Below the pieces are notes generated by a model, which did no database searches, was not told where the DNA came from, and saw nothing but the letters and a program-made list of their open reading frames with translations. Below are positions 1 through 8,753 of a stretch of DNA of 64,000 nucleotides, one piece after another. Position numbers and translations under genes: made by a program. Source of the stretch: Leisingera daeponensis DSM 23529 (GTDB lineage Bacteria; Pseudomonadota; Alphaproteobacteria; Rhodobacterales; Rhodobacteraceae); assembly GCF_000473145.1 (NCBI RefSeq), contig NZ_KI421500.1:1798225-1862224 (forward strand), written 5' to 3'. How positions within the stretch are numbered: position 1 is the first letter of the stretch; every line of letters begins with the position of its first letter.

Positions 1-698
1 CAATGCTCAGCGATCTTGCCGTCTGCGATGCGGTAGAGATCGTAGAAGCTGGTATGGACGCCGCCTAGATGGCCTTCGCTGGCGCAGAGCACGAAATTGC
101 CCTCCGCCAGCACGCGGTGGAGGCGCTGGTACTGGATGGCCGGCGCACCGCTGTCTGAGGCCGCCAGAGCCTCTCGCAGGGCGGGCAGACCGTCCGCCAG
201 CTCCGGGCTGTGCTGGATAAGGTCATCGCGGACATAGTCGGGCAGCAGGTTCAGCTGCCGCCCGATCAGCACCTGTTCGGTGAAGCGGCGCGCGAGGGCG
301 CGGTTGCCTTCTGTCTTGTCCAGGCCGGTGATCTCGGTTGCGCCGTCCTGCATCCCCCGGCCCGAAGGGTTGGGGCCGCGCAAGGGCTGGATGTTGTCCC
401 AGTGCTCGACCGCCTTGCCGTCCTCGAAGCGGAACACCTCGAAGGCCGCGCGCAGGGAGGCAAAGTCATACTCGATATGGGCAAAGACGAAATCTCCATC
501 CTCGAACACCCGTTTGAAGGCGACCTTGGGCGAGGTCCTGGCGAGGCGGGCAAAGAGGTCCGCCAGCCCCTCGCTGCCCTCATGGGTTTGCGGGTTGTGC
601 TGGATGTATTTCGCCTCGTTGACGACCGCGGCGGCGGCGGGATCGCCGGTCTCCAAGCCCTTGAGGAGCGTTTTCTACAGGTCCTTTTTCGATGCCAT
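1..698 (-). CDS. SnoaL-like (NTF2-fold) tandem-domain protein, partial, with an in-frame amber codon near its start
   Basis: The minus-strand frame encodes two tandem SnoaL-like domains: each has an Ile-Gln-His motif (YIQHNP, LIQHSP) and a Gly-Lys-x-x-Glu-His-Trp ending. SnoaL proteins are small NTF2-fold enzymes or binding proteins; the substrate cannot be told. The gene continues past base 1. The best start is ATG at 698-696, preceded by a GGGGGA ribosome site, but codon 8 is TAG (677-675) where a CAG glutamine codon would keep the frame; the frame is then open to the window edge. No good alternative start follows: the nearest is TTG at 656 with poor spacing. Either the gene is inactivated, a weak internal start is used, or there is a base error. 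Confidence 0.7.
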
Positions 699-767
699 CG
701 GTGTGTCCCCCGCCGCTGCAGTCCGTGCTGCCCTATCCTTCCCTGCCTGCAGCGGCGGCGCAAAGGA

Positions 768-1568
768 TTAGCCGGGCTGCCAGAACCCGCGCAGGAGGCC
801 GGCGGTTTCCTGCGGGTGCGTCACCGGCAGCATGTGGCCTGCGCCGGGCACCGAGACGGCGCGGGCATTGCTCAGGCGGCGGGCGAGTCCCTTGGCAATC
901 TCGGCCATCACCGGCGGGCTGTCCGAGCCGGTGAGCAGCAGGGCCGGCATCGTGACGGGATCCAAGGCCCCCGGCGCCAGGGTGGCGTTTTCATCCAGGT
1001 AGAGCGTGCCGTAGCTGGCCGGGATCACCGGCATTGCCCGCATCATCGCGGCGCGCAGCTGCTCTGGCAGGTCGGGCCATTTCGGCTCCCCCGGCCCCCA
1101 AAGGCGGTTGAACAGCCGGGTTGTCAGCTCCAGATCGCCCGCTTTCCAGGCGGCGTCGATGGGCTGGCTGTCCGCTTCGACCGCGGCCAGCACGTCCGGG
1201 GCGTCGGCCTTGGCCACGGCAAACAGAACCGGCTCGATCAGGGTCAGGCTGCGCACCAGATGCGGGCGCGCCATCGCCATGCGCAGGGCAACGGTGGCGC
1301 CAAAGGAATGGCCGACCAGATCCACCGGCTCTGTCAGCAGCGCAAGGCCCGCCTTTGCGTTCAGCAGCTGGTAATTGCCCTGCCCGTCCCAGTCCGGGCT
1401 GCGGCCGTGGCTCAGCATGTCAAAGGCGGTGAGGGTGATGTCCTGTGCCATCACCTCTGCCAGGCCGCGCCAGGCGCCGGAATGGGCCAGCGAGCAATGC
1501 ACCGCCAGAACCTGCCGCGGGCCCTGCCCGAAGCTGCGCGAGAAGATACTGTCGAGCTGATCCGTCAC
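768..1568 (-). CDS. alpha/beta-fold hydrolase
   Basis: A 266-residue alpha/beta hydrolase. The nucleophile elbow GHSFGA carries the catalytic serine, LLTGSDSPP is where the acid-bearing loop is expected, and PGAGHMLPVTHP supplies the catalytic histidine. The length fits the single-domain family of esterases and C-C hydrolases; the substrate is unknown. The GTG start is chosen because it overlaps the stop codon of the upstream isomerase gene (GTGA) and has GGAGG eight bases before it, so the two genes are probably translationally coupled. An open frame extends further upstream but only by reading across the isomerase gene. Confidence 0.85.
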   Translation of the reverse strand: MTDQLDSIFSRSFGQGPRQVLAVHCSLAHSGAWRGLAEVMAQDITLTAFDMLSHGRSPDWDGQGNYQLLNAKAGLALLTEPVDLVGHSFGATVALRMAMARPHLVRSLTLIEPVLFAVAKADAPDVLAAVEADSQPIDAAWKAGDLELTTRLFNRLWGPGEPKWPDLPEQLRAAMMRAMPVIPASYGTLYLDENATLAPGALDPVTMPALLLTGSDSPPVMAEIAKGLARRLSNARAVSVPGAGHMLPVTHPQETAGLLRGFWQPG

Positions 1569-2167
1569 GCTGCCGCCTCCGCCAGATGGGCGTCCAGATC
1601 TTCCAGCCGGTCCTGGCCCCAGAACCGGGCGCCGTCCGCCGTCACCCAGAACGGCGCGCCGAACACGCCGGCAGTGACCGCATCCTCGAGGTTTTGCGCA
1701 TAGGTCTCCGCGCCGGCCAGGAGGCCGCTGTCCGCCAGCGCGGGGTCGAAGCCGGCGCCCGCGAGGCAGGCGCGGATCACCGCGTCGTCTGCGATGTCCT
1801 TCTCCTCCGCCCAGCAGGCGCGCAGGATGGAATGGACCAGCTCGCCCATATCGCCGCCGCCTGCGTTTTGCGCTGCAATGATGGCATAGGAGGACGGCGC
1901 TGCGTTGGCCGGCCAATGCGCAGGTTTCAGATTGATGGGCAGGCCCAGCTTATCCGCCTGCCGCTGCAGTTCGATCAGCCGGTATTCCTGCCGCGCCGGA
2001 TGCCGCTCGCCCGGGGGCGTGCCGCCGGTGCGGGCAAACAGCGCCAGGATGTCCAGCGGCTTGCAGGTCACTTCGTCGCCGTGGCGGGCCGCAATCTGCC
2101 ACGGGCGGGTCCCGGCGAGATAGGCAAAAGGCGAAAGAGTGGAAAAGTAGAAATCAATTGCTGCCAT
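1565..2167 (-). CDS. DsbA-family protein, 2-hydroxychromene-2-carboxylate isomerase type
   Basis: A 200-residue thioredoxin-fold protein of the DsbA/kappa-GST group. The N-terminus has the FYF...SPFAYL pattern with serine in place of the first redox cysteine, and the C-terminal part has the cis-proline loop GVFGAPFW and a WGQDR motif, both typical of 2-hydroxychromene-2-carboxylate isomerase relatives. These are glutathione-dependent isomerases of aromatic breakdown or generic glutathione transferases. No aromatic pathway genes lie nearby, so the true substrate is open. The ATG at 2167 has GGGAG upstream. It is followed by, and overlaps, the alpha/beta hydrolase. Confidence 0.85.
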   Translation of the reverse strand: MAAIDFYFSTLSPFAYLAGTRPWQIAARHGDEVTCKPLDILALFARTGGTPPGERHPARQEYRLIELQRQADKLGLPINLKPAHWPANAAPSSYAIIAAQNAGGGDMGELVHSILRACWAEEKDIADDAVIRACLAGAGFDPALADSGLLAGAETYAQNLEDAVTAGVFGAPFWVTADGARFWGQDRLEDLDAHLAEAAA

Positions 2168-2274
2168 AGGCTGTATCTCCCGCTTAGAACTTTGCGCGAC
2201 GGTAAGTGCATGATAAGCGGGGTTCAATATCACGAATCTGACACATTGCCATTGCTGCCTGGGGATAACAGCCA

Positions 2275-3297
2275 ATGCCGACCTTGAACGAACCCAAGCT
2301 GATTGCTGGGAACGCCAACCTTCCTCTTGCCCAAGCCATTGCCCGCCGGATGAGCCTGCACCGCGGTGTTGACCAGGGGCTGGCGGACGCCCGCGTCGAG
2401 CGGTTCAATGACGGCGAAATCTTCGTCGAAGTCTATGAGAACGTCCGCGGCGAGGACATGTTCATCATCCAGCCGACCTCGAACCCGGCCAATGACAATC
2501 TGATGGAGCTGTTGATCATCGCCGATGCGCTGCGCCGCTCCTCGGCCCAGCGGATTACCGCAGTGATCCCCTATTTCGGCTATGCCCGCCAGGACCGCCG
2601 CACCAAGGCGCGCACCCCGATTTCGGCCAAGCTGGTGGCGAACATGCTGACCGGCGCGGGCGTGGAGCGGGTGCTGACCATGGACCTGCACGCGGCGCAG
2701 ATCCAGGGCTTCTTCGACATTCCGGTGGACAACCTTTATGCCAGCCCGATCTTTGCGCTGGACGTGAAGGCGCAGTTCAAGGACCAGATGGGCGACCTGA
2801 TGGTTGTCTCCCCCGACGTGGGCGGCGTGGCCCGCGCCCGCGAGCTGGCCAAGCGCATCAACGCGCCGCTGTCGATCGTCGACAAGCGCCGCGAGAAGCC
2901 GGGCGAAGTGGCGGAGATGACCGTGATCGGTGATGTGAAGGACAAGATCTGCCTGATCGTCGACGACATGTGCGACACCGCCGGCACCCTGTGCAAGGCG
3001 GCCCAGGTGCTGCTGGACAACGGCGCCAAGGAAGTCCACGCCTATATCACCCACGGCGTGATGAGCGGCCCGGCGGTGGAGCGCGTCACCAACTCGGTGA
3101 TGAAATCGCTGGTGCTGACCGACTCGATCCAGCCGACCGAGGAAGTGAAGGCCGCGCCGAACATCCGCATCGTGCCGACCGCGCCGCTGTTCACCCAGGC
3201 GATCCTGAACATCTGGCACGGCACCTCTGTGTCGTCGCTGTTCGAGGACAAGACGCTGGTTCCGATTTACGAGAGCCTCTATTCCAACGGCGGCTGA
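2275..3297 (+). CDS. prs: ribose-phosphate pyrophosphokinase
   Basis: PRPP synthase transfers pyrophosphate from ATP to ribose 5-phosphate, feeding purine, pyrimidine, histidine, tryptophan and NAD synthesis. The 340-residue protein shows the family hallmarks: FNDGEIFVE near residue 43, the [13 protein letters not shown] signature around 141-153, and the PRPP-binding loop DDMCDTAGT near 230. It is slightly longer than the usual 310-320 residues. The ATG start has GGGGA eight bases upstream. The gene stands alone with a strong terminator just after it. Confidence 0.97.
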   Translation: MPTLNEPKLIAGNANLPLAQAIARRMSLHRGVDQGLADARVERFNDGEIFVEVYENVRGEDMFIIQPTSNPANDNLMELLIIADALRRSSAQRITAVIPYFGYARQDRRTKARTPISAKLVANMLTGAGVERVLTMDLHAAQIQGFFDIPVDNLYASPIFALDVKAQFKDQMGDLMVVSPDVGGVARARELAKRINAPLSIVDKRREKPGEVAEMTVIGDVKDKICLIVDDMCDTAGTLCKAAQVLLDNGAKEVHAYITHGVMSGPAVERVTNSVMKSLVLTDSIQPTEEVKAAPNIRIVPTAPLFTQAILNIWHGTSVSSLFEDKTLVPIYESLYSNGG

Positions 3298-3322
3298 GGC
3301 GGCTGTTACCCCGGAATTGATG

Positions 3323-3350
3323 AAAGCCCCGCAGTCAAGCGGGGCTTTTT
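3323..3350 (+). terminator. Rho-independent terminator of prs
   Basis: A ten-base-pair stem (AAAGCCCCGC paired with GCGGGGCTTT) with the loop AGTCAA and a run of five T begins 26 bases after the prs stop. The convergent MFS gene ends at 3355 on the other strand. Confidence 0.9.
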
Positions 3351-3354
3351 CGTT

Positions 3355-4548
3355 TCAGGCCGCGGCACGGCGGCGGGCGGTGTGCAGCGCCGCGGCCAGC
3401 GCGGCGGCGGCCATCAGCGCCAGCACCGCCGCGGCCGCGCCGAAGGCACCGCCGTAGCCCCATTGCGCTATCGCCGGCGTGCTGGCGAAGGGCGACAGGA
3501 ACTGGCCGCAGAACACCGAAGCGGTGAGGATGGCCCCCGCGGTGCCGCGCCGCCCCGCCGGGGCCAGGGCGAGGGCAATGGCGACAAAGCCCGGCGACAC
3601 CGTGGCATAGCCGACGCCGACGGCCATCGCCCCGGTGAGGGACAGGGCCGGGCTGCCCTCTTGCGCCAGAACCGCAAAGCCAAGCGCCAGCGCGCCGTAG
3701 CCCGCGGCAAAGACCGCCGCGTGGGGCAGCGCGCCCTTGAAGCGGGCATAGGCCAGCGCGGTGAGGCCGCCGCAGAGCGACAAGAGACCCAGCCCGGCGC
3801 CGGTCATCAGCGCGCTGTTGAGCCCCTGGGACGCAAAGAAGAACGGCAGCTGGGTCGGCATCATGAAAAACAGGCCATTGGTCAGCATCTGCAACGCAGA
3901 GACCGCAATCACCAGCGCCAGCCAGGCCGGGTGCCCTGCCCCCTCTGCCTGCGCTTGCGCTGAGCCGGTGCGGTCCGGTTCGGGGGCAAAGCGCCAGACT
4001 GTGTAGAGGCAAACAACCGCCAGCCCGTAGATCAGGAACGGCAGCCGCGGCGACTGGGTGGCGGCCAGTCCGGCCAGGCCGATGAACACCAGCCCGCCGA
4101 AATTGCGGGCCGAGATCTGCAGGCCGGTCAGCGCCTGCCGCCGGGCGCCGGTGAAGTAATCCCCGATCAGCGCGGTCTGCGCGGTCATGATCAGCGCCAC
4201 CGCAACCCCCAGGCCAAAGCGGCTGGCCAGCATCAGGTGCAGGTCCGGCAGGCAGACCCCCGCCGTGCCGCACAGAATGAACAGCCAGATCCCTGCCAGC
4301 AGCACCCGCCGCCGTCCGGCGCGGTCGGTTAGCCAGCCCGCCAGCGGCGCCGTGAGCATCACCCCCAGCGAGGGCGCAGTGACCAGGAGCCGCACCAGAA
4401 AGCCCGCATCGGGCACATCCGCGAACTCCTGTTCCAGCCCGGCCAGCGCCGGGCTGATGGTGGCATTGGCCATGACCGTGAGGCTGGCGGCCAGCAAAAG
4501 CGCGATGGCCTTGGGCTGCCGCCAGAGGCCTGTGGTTTCCGTCGTCAT
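3355..4548 (-). CDS. MFS transporter, drug-efflux type
   Basis: A 397-residue major facilitator protein with about twelve hydrophobic segments. The loop-2/3 motif (GWLTDRAGRRRVLLAG) after the second membrane helix is clear. Such 12-TM proteins are proton-coupled exporters in the inner membrane, often of drugs or metabolites; substrate unknown. The ATG at 4548 is preferred over an upstream in-frame start that would add 17 hydrophilic residues and run into the control region. A MerR-family gene is divergent, 69 bases away, which suggests inducible export. Confidence 0.88.
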   Translation of the reverse strand: MTTETTGLWRQPKAIALLLAASLTVMANATISPALAGLEQEFADVPDAGFLVRLLVTAPSLGVMLTAPLAGWLTDRAGRRRVLLAGIWLFILCGTAGVCLPDLHLMLASRFGLGVAVALIMTAQTALIGDYFTGARRQALTGLQISARNFGGLVFIGLAGLAATQSPRLPFLIYGLAVVCLYTVWRFAPEPDRTGSAQAQAEGAGHPAWLALVIAVSALQMLTNGLFFMMPTQLPFFFASQGLNSALMTGAGLGLLSLCGGLTALAYARFKGALPHAAVFAAGYGALALGFAVLAQEGSPALSLTGAMAVGVGYATVSPGFVAIALALAPAGRRGTAGAILTASVFCGQFLSPFASTPAIAQWGYGGAFGAAAAVLALMAAAALAAALHTARRRAAA

Positions 4549-4595
4549 CCGCAAATTCCCTTGTTCATTCCGGTTCCGGGTGGCAGCCTGCGAAT

Positions 4596-4616
4596 TCAAG
4601 CCAGCTTGAGGTCAAG
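4596..4616. promoter_or_regulatory. probable MerR-type operator in the divergent promoter region
   Basis: Three alternating half-sites are visible: TCAAG (4596-4600), CTTGA (4605-4609) and TCAAG (4612-4616). Together they give overlapping inverted repeats ending two bases before the merR-family start codon. CTTGA/TCAAG half-sites resemble SoxR/MerR-type operators, and the placement suits autoregulation together with control of the MFS gene. Confidence 0.5.
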
Positions 4617-4617
4617 G

Positions 4618-5019
4618 ATGAAACTTCTGGATATCGGCGAGGTCGCAGAACGCTCCGGCGTGGCGGCCTCGGCCTTGCGGTACTATGAGGAAATCGGGCT
4701 GATCGCCGCGGCCGGGCGCAAGGGGCTGCGGCGGCAGTTCGGGCCCGGCACGCTGGTGCAGCTGTCGCTGATCACGCTGGGCAAGGCGGCGGGGTTTTCG
4801 CTGCAGGAGATTGCGGCCATGTTCGGCAAGGACGGCCAGCCCGACCTGCCGCGGGAGCAGCTGCATGCGCGCGCTGACGCGCTGGAGGCGCAGATCCAGG
4901 AGCTGACGGTGCTGCGCGACGCACTGCGCCATGCGGCGGAATGCCCGGCGCCCAGCCACCTGGAATGCCCGAAGTTTCAGAAGCTTTTGCAGGCCGGAAG
5001 CCTTACGGCAAAGGTTTAA
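4618..5019 (+). CDS. MerR-family transcriptional regulator
   Basis: A 133-residue regulator with the MerR winged helix-turn-helix at residues 1-45 (DIGEVAERSGVAASALRYYE), a linker, and a C-terminal dimerisation helix around residues 80-105. The tail has two cysteines (AECPAPSHLECPKF), so redox or metal sensing is possible, but this is not the SoxR iron-sulphur motif. The ATG at 4618 puts the HTH at the extreme N-terminus, as is normal for MerR. It is divergent from the MFS exporter and probably controls it. Its stop overlaps the stop of the convergent lectin gene. Confidence 0.9.
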   Translation: MKLLDIGEVAERSGVAASALRYYEEIGLIAAAGRKGLRRQFGPGTLVQLSLITLGKAAGFSLQEIAAMFGKDGQPDLPREQLHARADALEAQIQELTVLRDALRHAAECPAPSHLECPKFQKLLQAGSLTAKV

Positions 5020-5366
5020 TCGACGTCCCAGTCATCGGCATGGGGCAAGTCGCCAATGGCCAGCCAGGCGGCGCGCACACGGGCGGCGCGGCTGTCGGCC
5101 CAGGTGCGGAAGACAACATCGAAGCCTTCGCAGGTGATGTTTTCCGCCACCAGCTCTGCCCGGATCGCGGCGGAGCTGTCCATATCCCACAGCGATACCG
5201 ACACATGCACGGCAGGCGGGCGGGCGAAGGCCTCGGAAAACTGCACCGCCCGGCGCCGTTCCCGCGGCCCGGAGCCGGTCCACATTTTGCCGCCGTCCTC
5301 GAAATCCGAGAAGATCCCGATATCGCCCTGATCGACCCCCGTGCGGGGATTGCGCAGTCTTTTCAT
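5016..5366 (-). CDS. H-type lectin domain protein
   Basis: A 116-residue protein. Residues 40-110 match the H-type lectin pattern (Pfam H_lectin): FSEAFARPPAVHVSVSLW, then GFDVVFRTWADSRAARVRAAWLAIG. The fold, known from Helix pomatia agglutinin and discoidin, binds N-acetylgalactosamine-type sugars. No signal peptide is seen, so the location is unclear. The ATG at 5366 has GGGA upstream; a TTG four codons earlier is also possible. The stop codon overlaps that of the merR-family gene tail to tail. Confidence 0.8.
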   Translation of the reverse strand: MKRLRNPRTGVDQGDIGIFSDFEDGGKMWTGSGPRERRRAVQFSEAFARPPAVHVSVSLWDMDSSAAIRAELVAENITCEGFDVVFRTWADSRAARVRAAWLAIGDLPHADDWDVD

Positions 5367-5478
5367 TCCGTTTCCCAAGCGCTTAGCCTGACTGTCAGTC
5401 TAGGCCATAGAGCAGGATAATCCAGAACTCAGCAGCCATGCGCCAGCGCCTGTTGCGGGGGCGCACGGCGGCGGCGGG

Positions 5479-6696
5479 TTACTTTTCCTCGCTGGCGAGC
5501 GCCGCGCTCAGCTCGGAAATGCGTTCCAGCCGGGCGGAGATGCGGTCCTGGAACTGGCCCAGCTCATCAATGATCGAGTTCAGCGATTCCCCCACGTGGC
5601 CCAGCCGCGCGCATTCGATCTTGCACAGCACCCGGGTGGTGGTGAGCGCCATGAAGTGGCGGTGCAGGGTCAGGCAGGCCTTCTGGATGCGGTCAGCCTC
5701 GAAGCGGACGTCGTGCAGGCTGGCGCGGGCCTTGGTGAACTGGCTTTCGGTCAGGTCCGACAGGATGGCCAGTTCGCGGGCGATGTCGGTGGAGGCGGTG
5801 CCGTCTTCCTGGTCGAGCTGATGGCCGCATTCGGTCAGGATGCGCGCCAGCCCCTCGACAAAGATCGCCGCCGTCACCGTGCCCTTGATGGCCCTGAAAT
5901 TGCTGTCCTTGCCCCAGACGTGGGCCTCGAACCAGCTGGACATGTCGCGCGACATGGAGCTGTAGTTCTGGGACAGAACCGTCACCGGCCCGCCTGCCGG
6001 CTCGATCCGCGAGGCGATCACCCGCAGGTTATGCGGGATGGTGCGCATGGATTCGAACTCCTGCACCAGCGCCTCGGTCTCGCCGACCAGCGTGCCGGCG
6101 GTCGCGTGCATCGCGCGGCGTTCCGCCAGCCGGGCGCAGGCCGGGCGGTTGAGGCCGGCATCGCGGGCCAGCAGCTCCTCCGCCAGGGCGTGGCCCGCAA
6201 AATCGTTGTAGGTGTCAAAGCCCAGCTCCTTGAGGCGGGCCAGCAGAACCGCGGCGCTCTCCTGCGGGCTCAGCCCCTCGTCCTGCTCTGCCTGGCGCAG
6301 GGTGGCGTATTCCTGCTGCACCGTGCGCAGCAGCGGGCTGGTGGGTTTGATCCGCGCCGACAGATAACCGCCGTCGCAGGGCGTCACCACGGCAAACACC
6401 CAGTAATAGCTGCCGTCGCGGGCGCGGTTCTTGACATAGGCGCCGACGGTGCCGCCGTCCTTGATGGTGTCCCACAGCAACTGGAACACCGCGCGCGGCA
6501 TGTCGGGGTGGCGGATGATCTTGTGCGGCGCCCCCAGCAGCTCCTCCAGCGGGTATTTGGCGACCCGGCTGAACACCGCGTTGCCGGCCTGGATAACGCC
6601 GCGGTCATCGGTGCGGGAGAAAAACACTTCGTCCAAGGCAAAAGAAGCCTCTTTGCTCCTGGTCTGAGCAGTCAGCGTGCGGTCTTCGAAGGACAC
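5479..6696 (-). CDS. PAS domain-containing protein, Aer-like sensor without a recognised output domain
   Basis: A 405-residue soluble protein. Residues 20-125 form a PAS domain of the Aer type: DRGVIQAGNAVFSRVAKYP, APHKIIRHPDMPRAVF, then RARDGSYYWVFAVVTP. This is the pattern of flavin- or ligand-binding PAS domains at the front of chemoreceptors. The remaining 270 residues are mostly helical with a coiled-coil-like end, but the conserved chemoreceptor hairpin and transmembrane helices are absent. It may act through protein contacts. The start is GTG at 6696 with AGGA eight bases upstream. It is probably transcribed alone. Confidence 0.85.
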   Translation of the reverse strand: MSFEDRTLTAQTRSKEASFALDEVFFSRTDDRGVIQAGNAVFSRVAKYPLEELLGAPHKIIRHPDMPRAVFQLLWDTIKDGGTVGAYVKNRARDGSYYWVFAVVTPCDGGYLSARIKPTSPLLRTVQQEYATLRQAEQDEGLSPQESAAVLLARLKELGFDTYNDFAGHALAEELLARDAGLNRPACARLAERRAMHATAGTLVGETEALVQEFESMRTIPHNLRVIASRIEPAGGPVTVLSQNYSSMSRDMSSWFEAHVWGKDSNFRAIKGTVTAAIFVEGLARILTECGHQLDQEDGTASTDIARELAILSDLTESQFTKARASLHDVRFEADRIQKACLTLHRHFMALTTTRVLCKIECARLGHVGESLNSIIDELGQFQDRISARLERISELSAALASEEK

Positions 6697-6802
6697 GGGT
6701 CAGTTCCTGTCAGTGATTGTTTTATGCTGGTTCATGTGTACCGGGCAGTGCTTTTCAAATTGCTAATGCGGCACGCGCCGCTCAACTTTCCGGCAGCGCA
6801 AA

Positions 6803-6828
6803 GGCCGGCGGCAAGACCGCCGCCGGCC
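6803..6828 (-). terminator. hairpin terminator after the methyltransferase gene
   Basis: A perfect ten-base-pair GC-rich stem (GGCCGGCGGC with GCCGCCGGCC) and six-base loop lies 10 bases after the stop at 6838. On the minus strand only three T follow, so termination may be partial. Confidence 0.6.
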
Positions 6829-6837
6829 CTGTCGGGA

Positions 6838-8421
6838 TCAGGCCGCGGCCTCCTGCGCCAGGGCTGTCCGGCTGCTGTGCAGCGCGACGCCCAGGCTTTC
6901 CAGCAGCGGCAGGCGGCGGGCGGCGAATTTGCCGGCCCGGGCACGCAGCAGGGCAAGGTTCTCTTCTTCGGTTTCCAGCACCCGCCCCTCGTGCTGCAGG
7001 CGCTGGCCCTGCGGCGCCAGGATGCGCCAGGCCAGGTCAGCCCATTCCGCGGGCGTCTCCAGCCCCTCGCCGCGGGCTAGCAGGAACAGCTGCTCAAGCC
7101 GGTCAAGCTCCACCCCGCCGCCGGTGACGGGCGAGGCCAGAAAGCGCAGCGTCTCGCTGTCCTCGGCCCGTTTGCAGACGGCCTGGTTGAAGGCGCGGCA
7201 GGCGGCCTCGCGCCTGGTCAGCCCCTCTGGCGGCAGGCAGGGCGCGATGCAGCCGGTGGCGGCCAGCGCGGACAGCATGACGGTGATGCTGCCCCAGTCC
7301 ATGGCGCCGAACACGCCCTGATCCAGCAGGCTGCGCACCGTTGCGGGGCCTTGGGCCAGCGCCTTCAGGACCGGCGCGTACTGGGCCTGCGCCAGCGGCA
7401 GGTCCTTGCCGCGGTGGTGGAACCTGAGCGCGCCGCCGCTGTAGGTGCGGGTCAGCGCGAAGGGCGTTGCGAACCAGGCGCCGATCTCGCCGCGCGGGGT
7501 GTGCGCCAGCTTGCCCTTCACGAAGATGTCGGTGCGGAAATGCTCGTTCAGCAGCACGTCCCGCAGCCCCTCGCGGCGGTCCGGGTCCGGTTCAGCCTCC
7601 AGCAGCGCCTGCTGCTGCGGCGTAAAGCGGACGCTGTCGATATTGTCGAGCGGATGCACCGAACCGGCAAAGCTCAGCTTGGCGCCTGCCAGTTCAGCGG
7701 CCAGATCCTCGAAGTGGAAGGGCGTCCAGTCCTTGTTGAAATACTCATGCGCCAGATAGTTGGCGGGCATCGCATCCATGTGCTTGAGCCGCTGGGCGGC
7801 GGAAGGGTTGCTGGCAAAGAAGCCCGCTCCGGCCGCGCTCAGCTGGCGGGCGAAGTCCATCGCCTCCTGGATCCGCGTTGTCAGCGGGCCGCGGCCCTGC
7901 TCTGCCCGGCTGGCGAGCAGGCGGCGCAGCGGCATCGCTGCGGCCCAGCCCGGCTGCGCGTTGCTGCTGACATAGACCAGCCCGCCCGGCCGCAGCCGGT
8001 CCGAGATGAAGCGGAGGATGTGCTGGCGGTTTTCGGCGGAGACCCAGCTGTAGACCCCGTGCAGCGCGATGATGTCAAAGCTGTCCGGCAGGTCCGGCGC
8101 CTGGCCGAAATCCGCGAAGCTGCGTTCGTGGAAATGGACGTTGTCCAGACCGGCCTCCTGCGCCAGTTCGCGGGCGCCGGCGATGTGCGCCGGGCTGAAG
8201 TCCATCGCGTGAAAGGAGATATGCGGGTTGGCCGCCGCCAGAAGATTGGCCGAAAACCCCTGGCCGCAGCCCAGTTCGCAGTAACTGAGCCGGTCCGTGC
8301 CGAACCCGTGCCGGTGGCCCTGGCGCATGGCGGCGAATTCCAGCAGGGCGGGCGTCAGCTGGCTGTGAAAATCAAAGGTGTAGTCGATGCCGGCGACATA
8401 GCCGGAGGTCCAATCGGTCAC
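6838..8421 (-). CDS. class I SAM-dependent methyltransferase with methyltransferase regulatory domain
   Basis: A 527-residue protein. The first 200 residues hold a Rossmann methyltransferase: motif I ELGCGQGFSANLLAA near 50, MDFSPAHI (motif II acidic residue), and LHGVYSWV further on. The middle carries a region resembling the PKMT regulatory domain found in Rickettsia-type protein lysine methyltransferases, followed by a winged-helix-like tail. A protein target is therefore possible, but none is shown here. The GTG start at 8421 has AGGA upstream and yields the typical N-terminus (WTSGYVAGIDYTF); an upstream extension adds only non-conserved sequence. Confidence 0.85.
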   Translation of the reverse strand: MTDWTSGYVAGIDYTFDFHSQLTPALLEFAAMRQGHRHGFGTDRLSYCELGCGQGFSANLLAAANPHISFHAMDFSPAHIAGARELAQEAGLDNVHFHERSFADFGQAPDLPDSFDIIALHGVYSWVSAENRQHILRFISDRLRPGGLVYVSSNAQPGWAAAMPLRRLLASRAEQGRGPLTTRIQEAMDFARQLSAAGAGFFASNPSAAQRLKHMDAMPANYLAHEYFNKDWTPFHFEDLAAELAGAKLSFAGSVHPLDNIDSVRFTPQQQALLEAEPDPDRREGLRDVLLNEHFRTDIFVKGKLAHTPRGEIGAWFATPFALTRTYSGGALRFHHRGKDLPLAQAQYAPVLKALAQGPATVRSLLDQGVFGAMDWGSITVMLSALAATGCIAPCLPPEGLTRREAACRAFNQAVCKRAEDSETLRFLASPVTGGGVELDRLEQLFLLARGEGLETPAEWADLAWRILAPQGQRLQHEGRVLETEEENLALLRARAGKFAARRLPLLESLGVALHSSRTALAQEAAA

Positions 8422-8753
8422 GGGGAATCCTGCTGTTTGGGTAAACGTCCTGCAGGGTAATTTCGGAAAATTTGGTGAGAATTGGGTTAAGAGCGGAAGA
8501 ATTAGCGTAGTGAGCAAGAGAAAGCGTGGAGAAGGGAAGAAGCGCCATTTGACGCTGCCGTTACACCCCGCACTTCAACGCGAGCCAAGGTCTGGGCTGA
8601 GCCCAAAGCTGTCCCTAAATTCAAGCCACGCTCCCTGATGGCGAGGAGAATTGGGTAGCGTCGGCCTCGCCGCTTAGCTGTTCACGGCGGTTGCGTGTAG
8701 CCCAAGCGCGTGCAAGTGTCGGGCGAACACTTTTTGAACAGGAATTTTGTCCA
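8422..8753. other. gene-free gap upstream of the Sel1 gene
   Basis: This stretch separates two divergent genes and shows no convincing gene, tRNA or hairpin. The part near 8500-8560 is rich in A and G, and the base composition drops compared with the neighbouring operons. It must hold the promoters of both flanking genes, but no clear -35/-10 pair was recognised. Confidence 0.5.
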
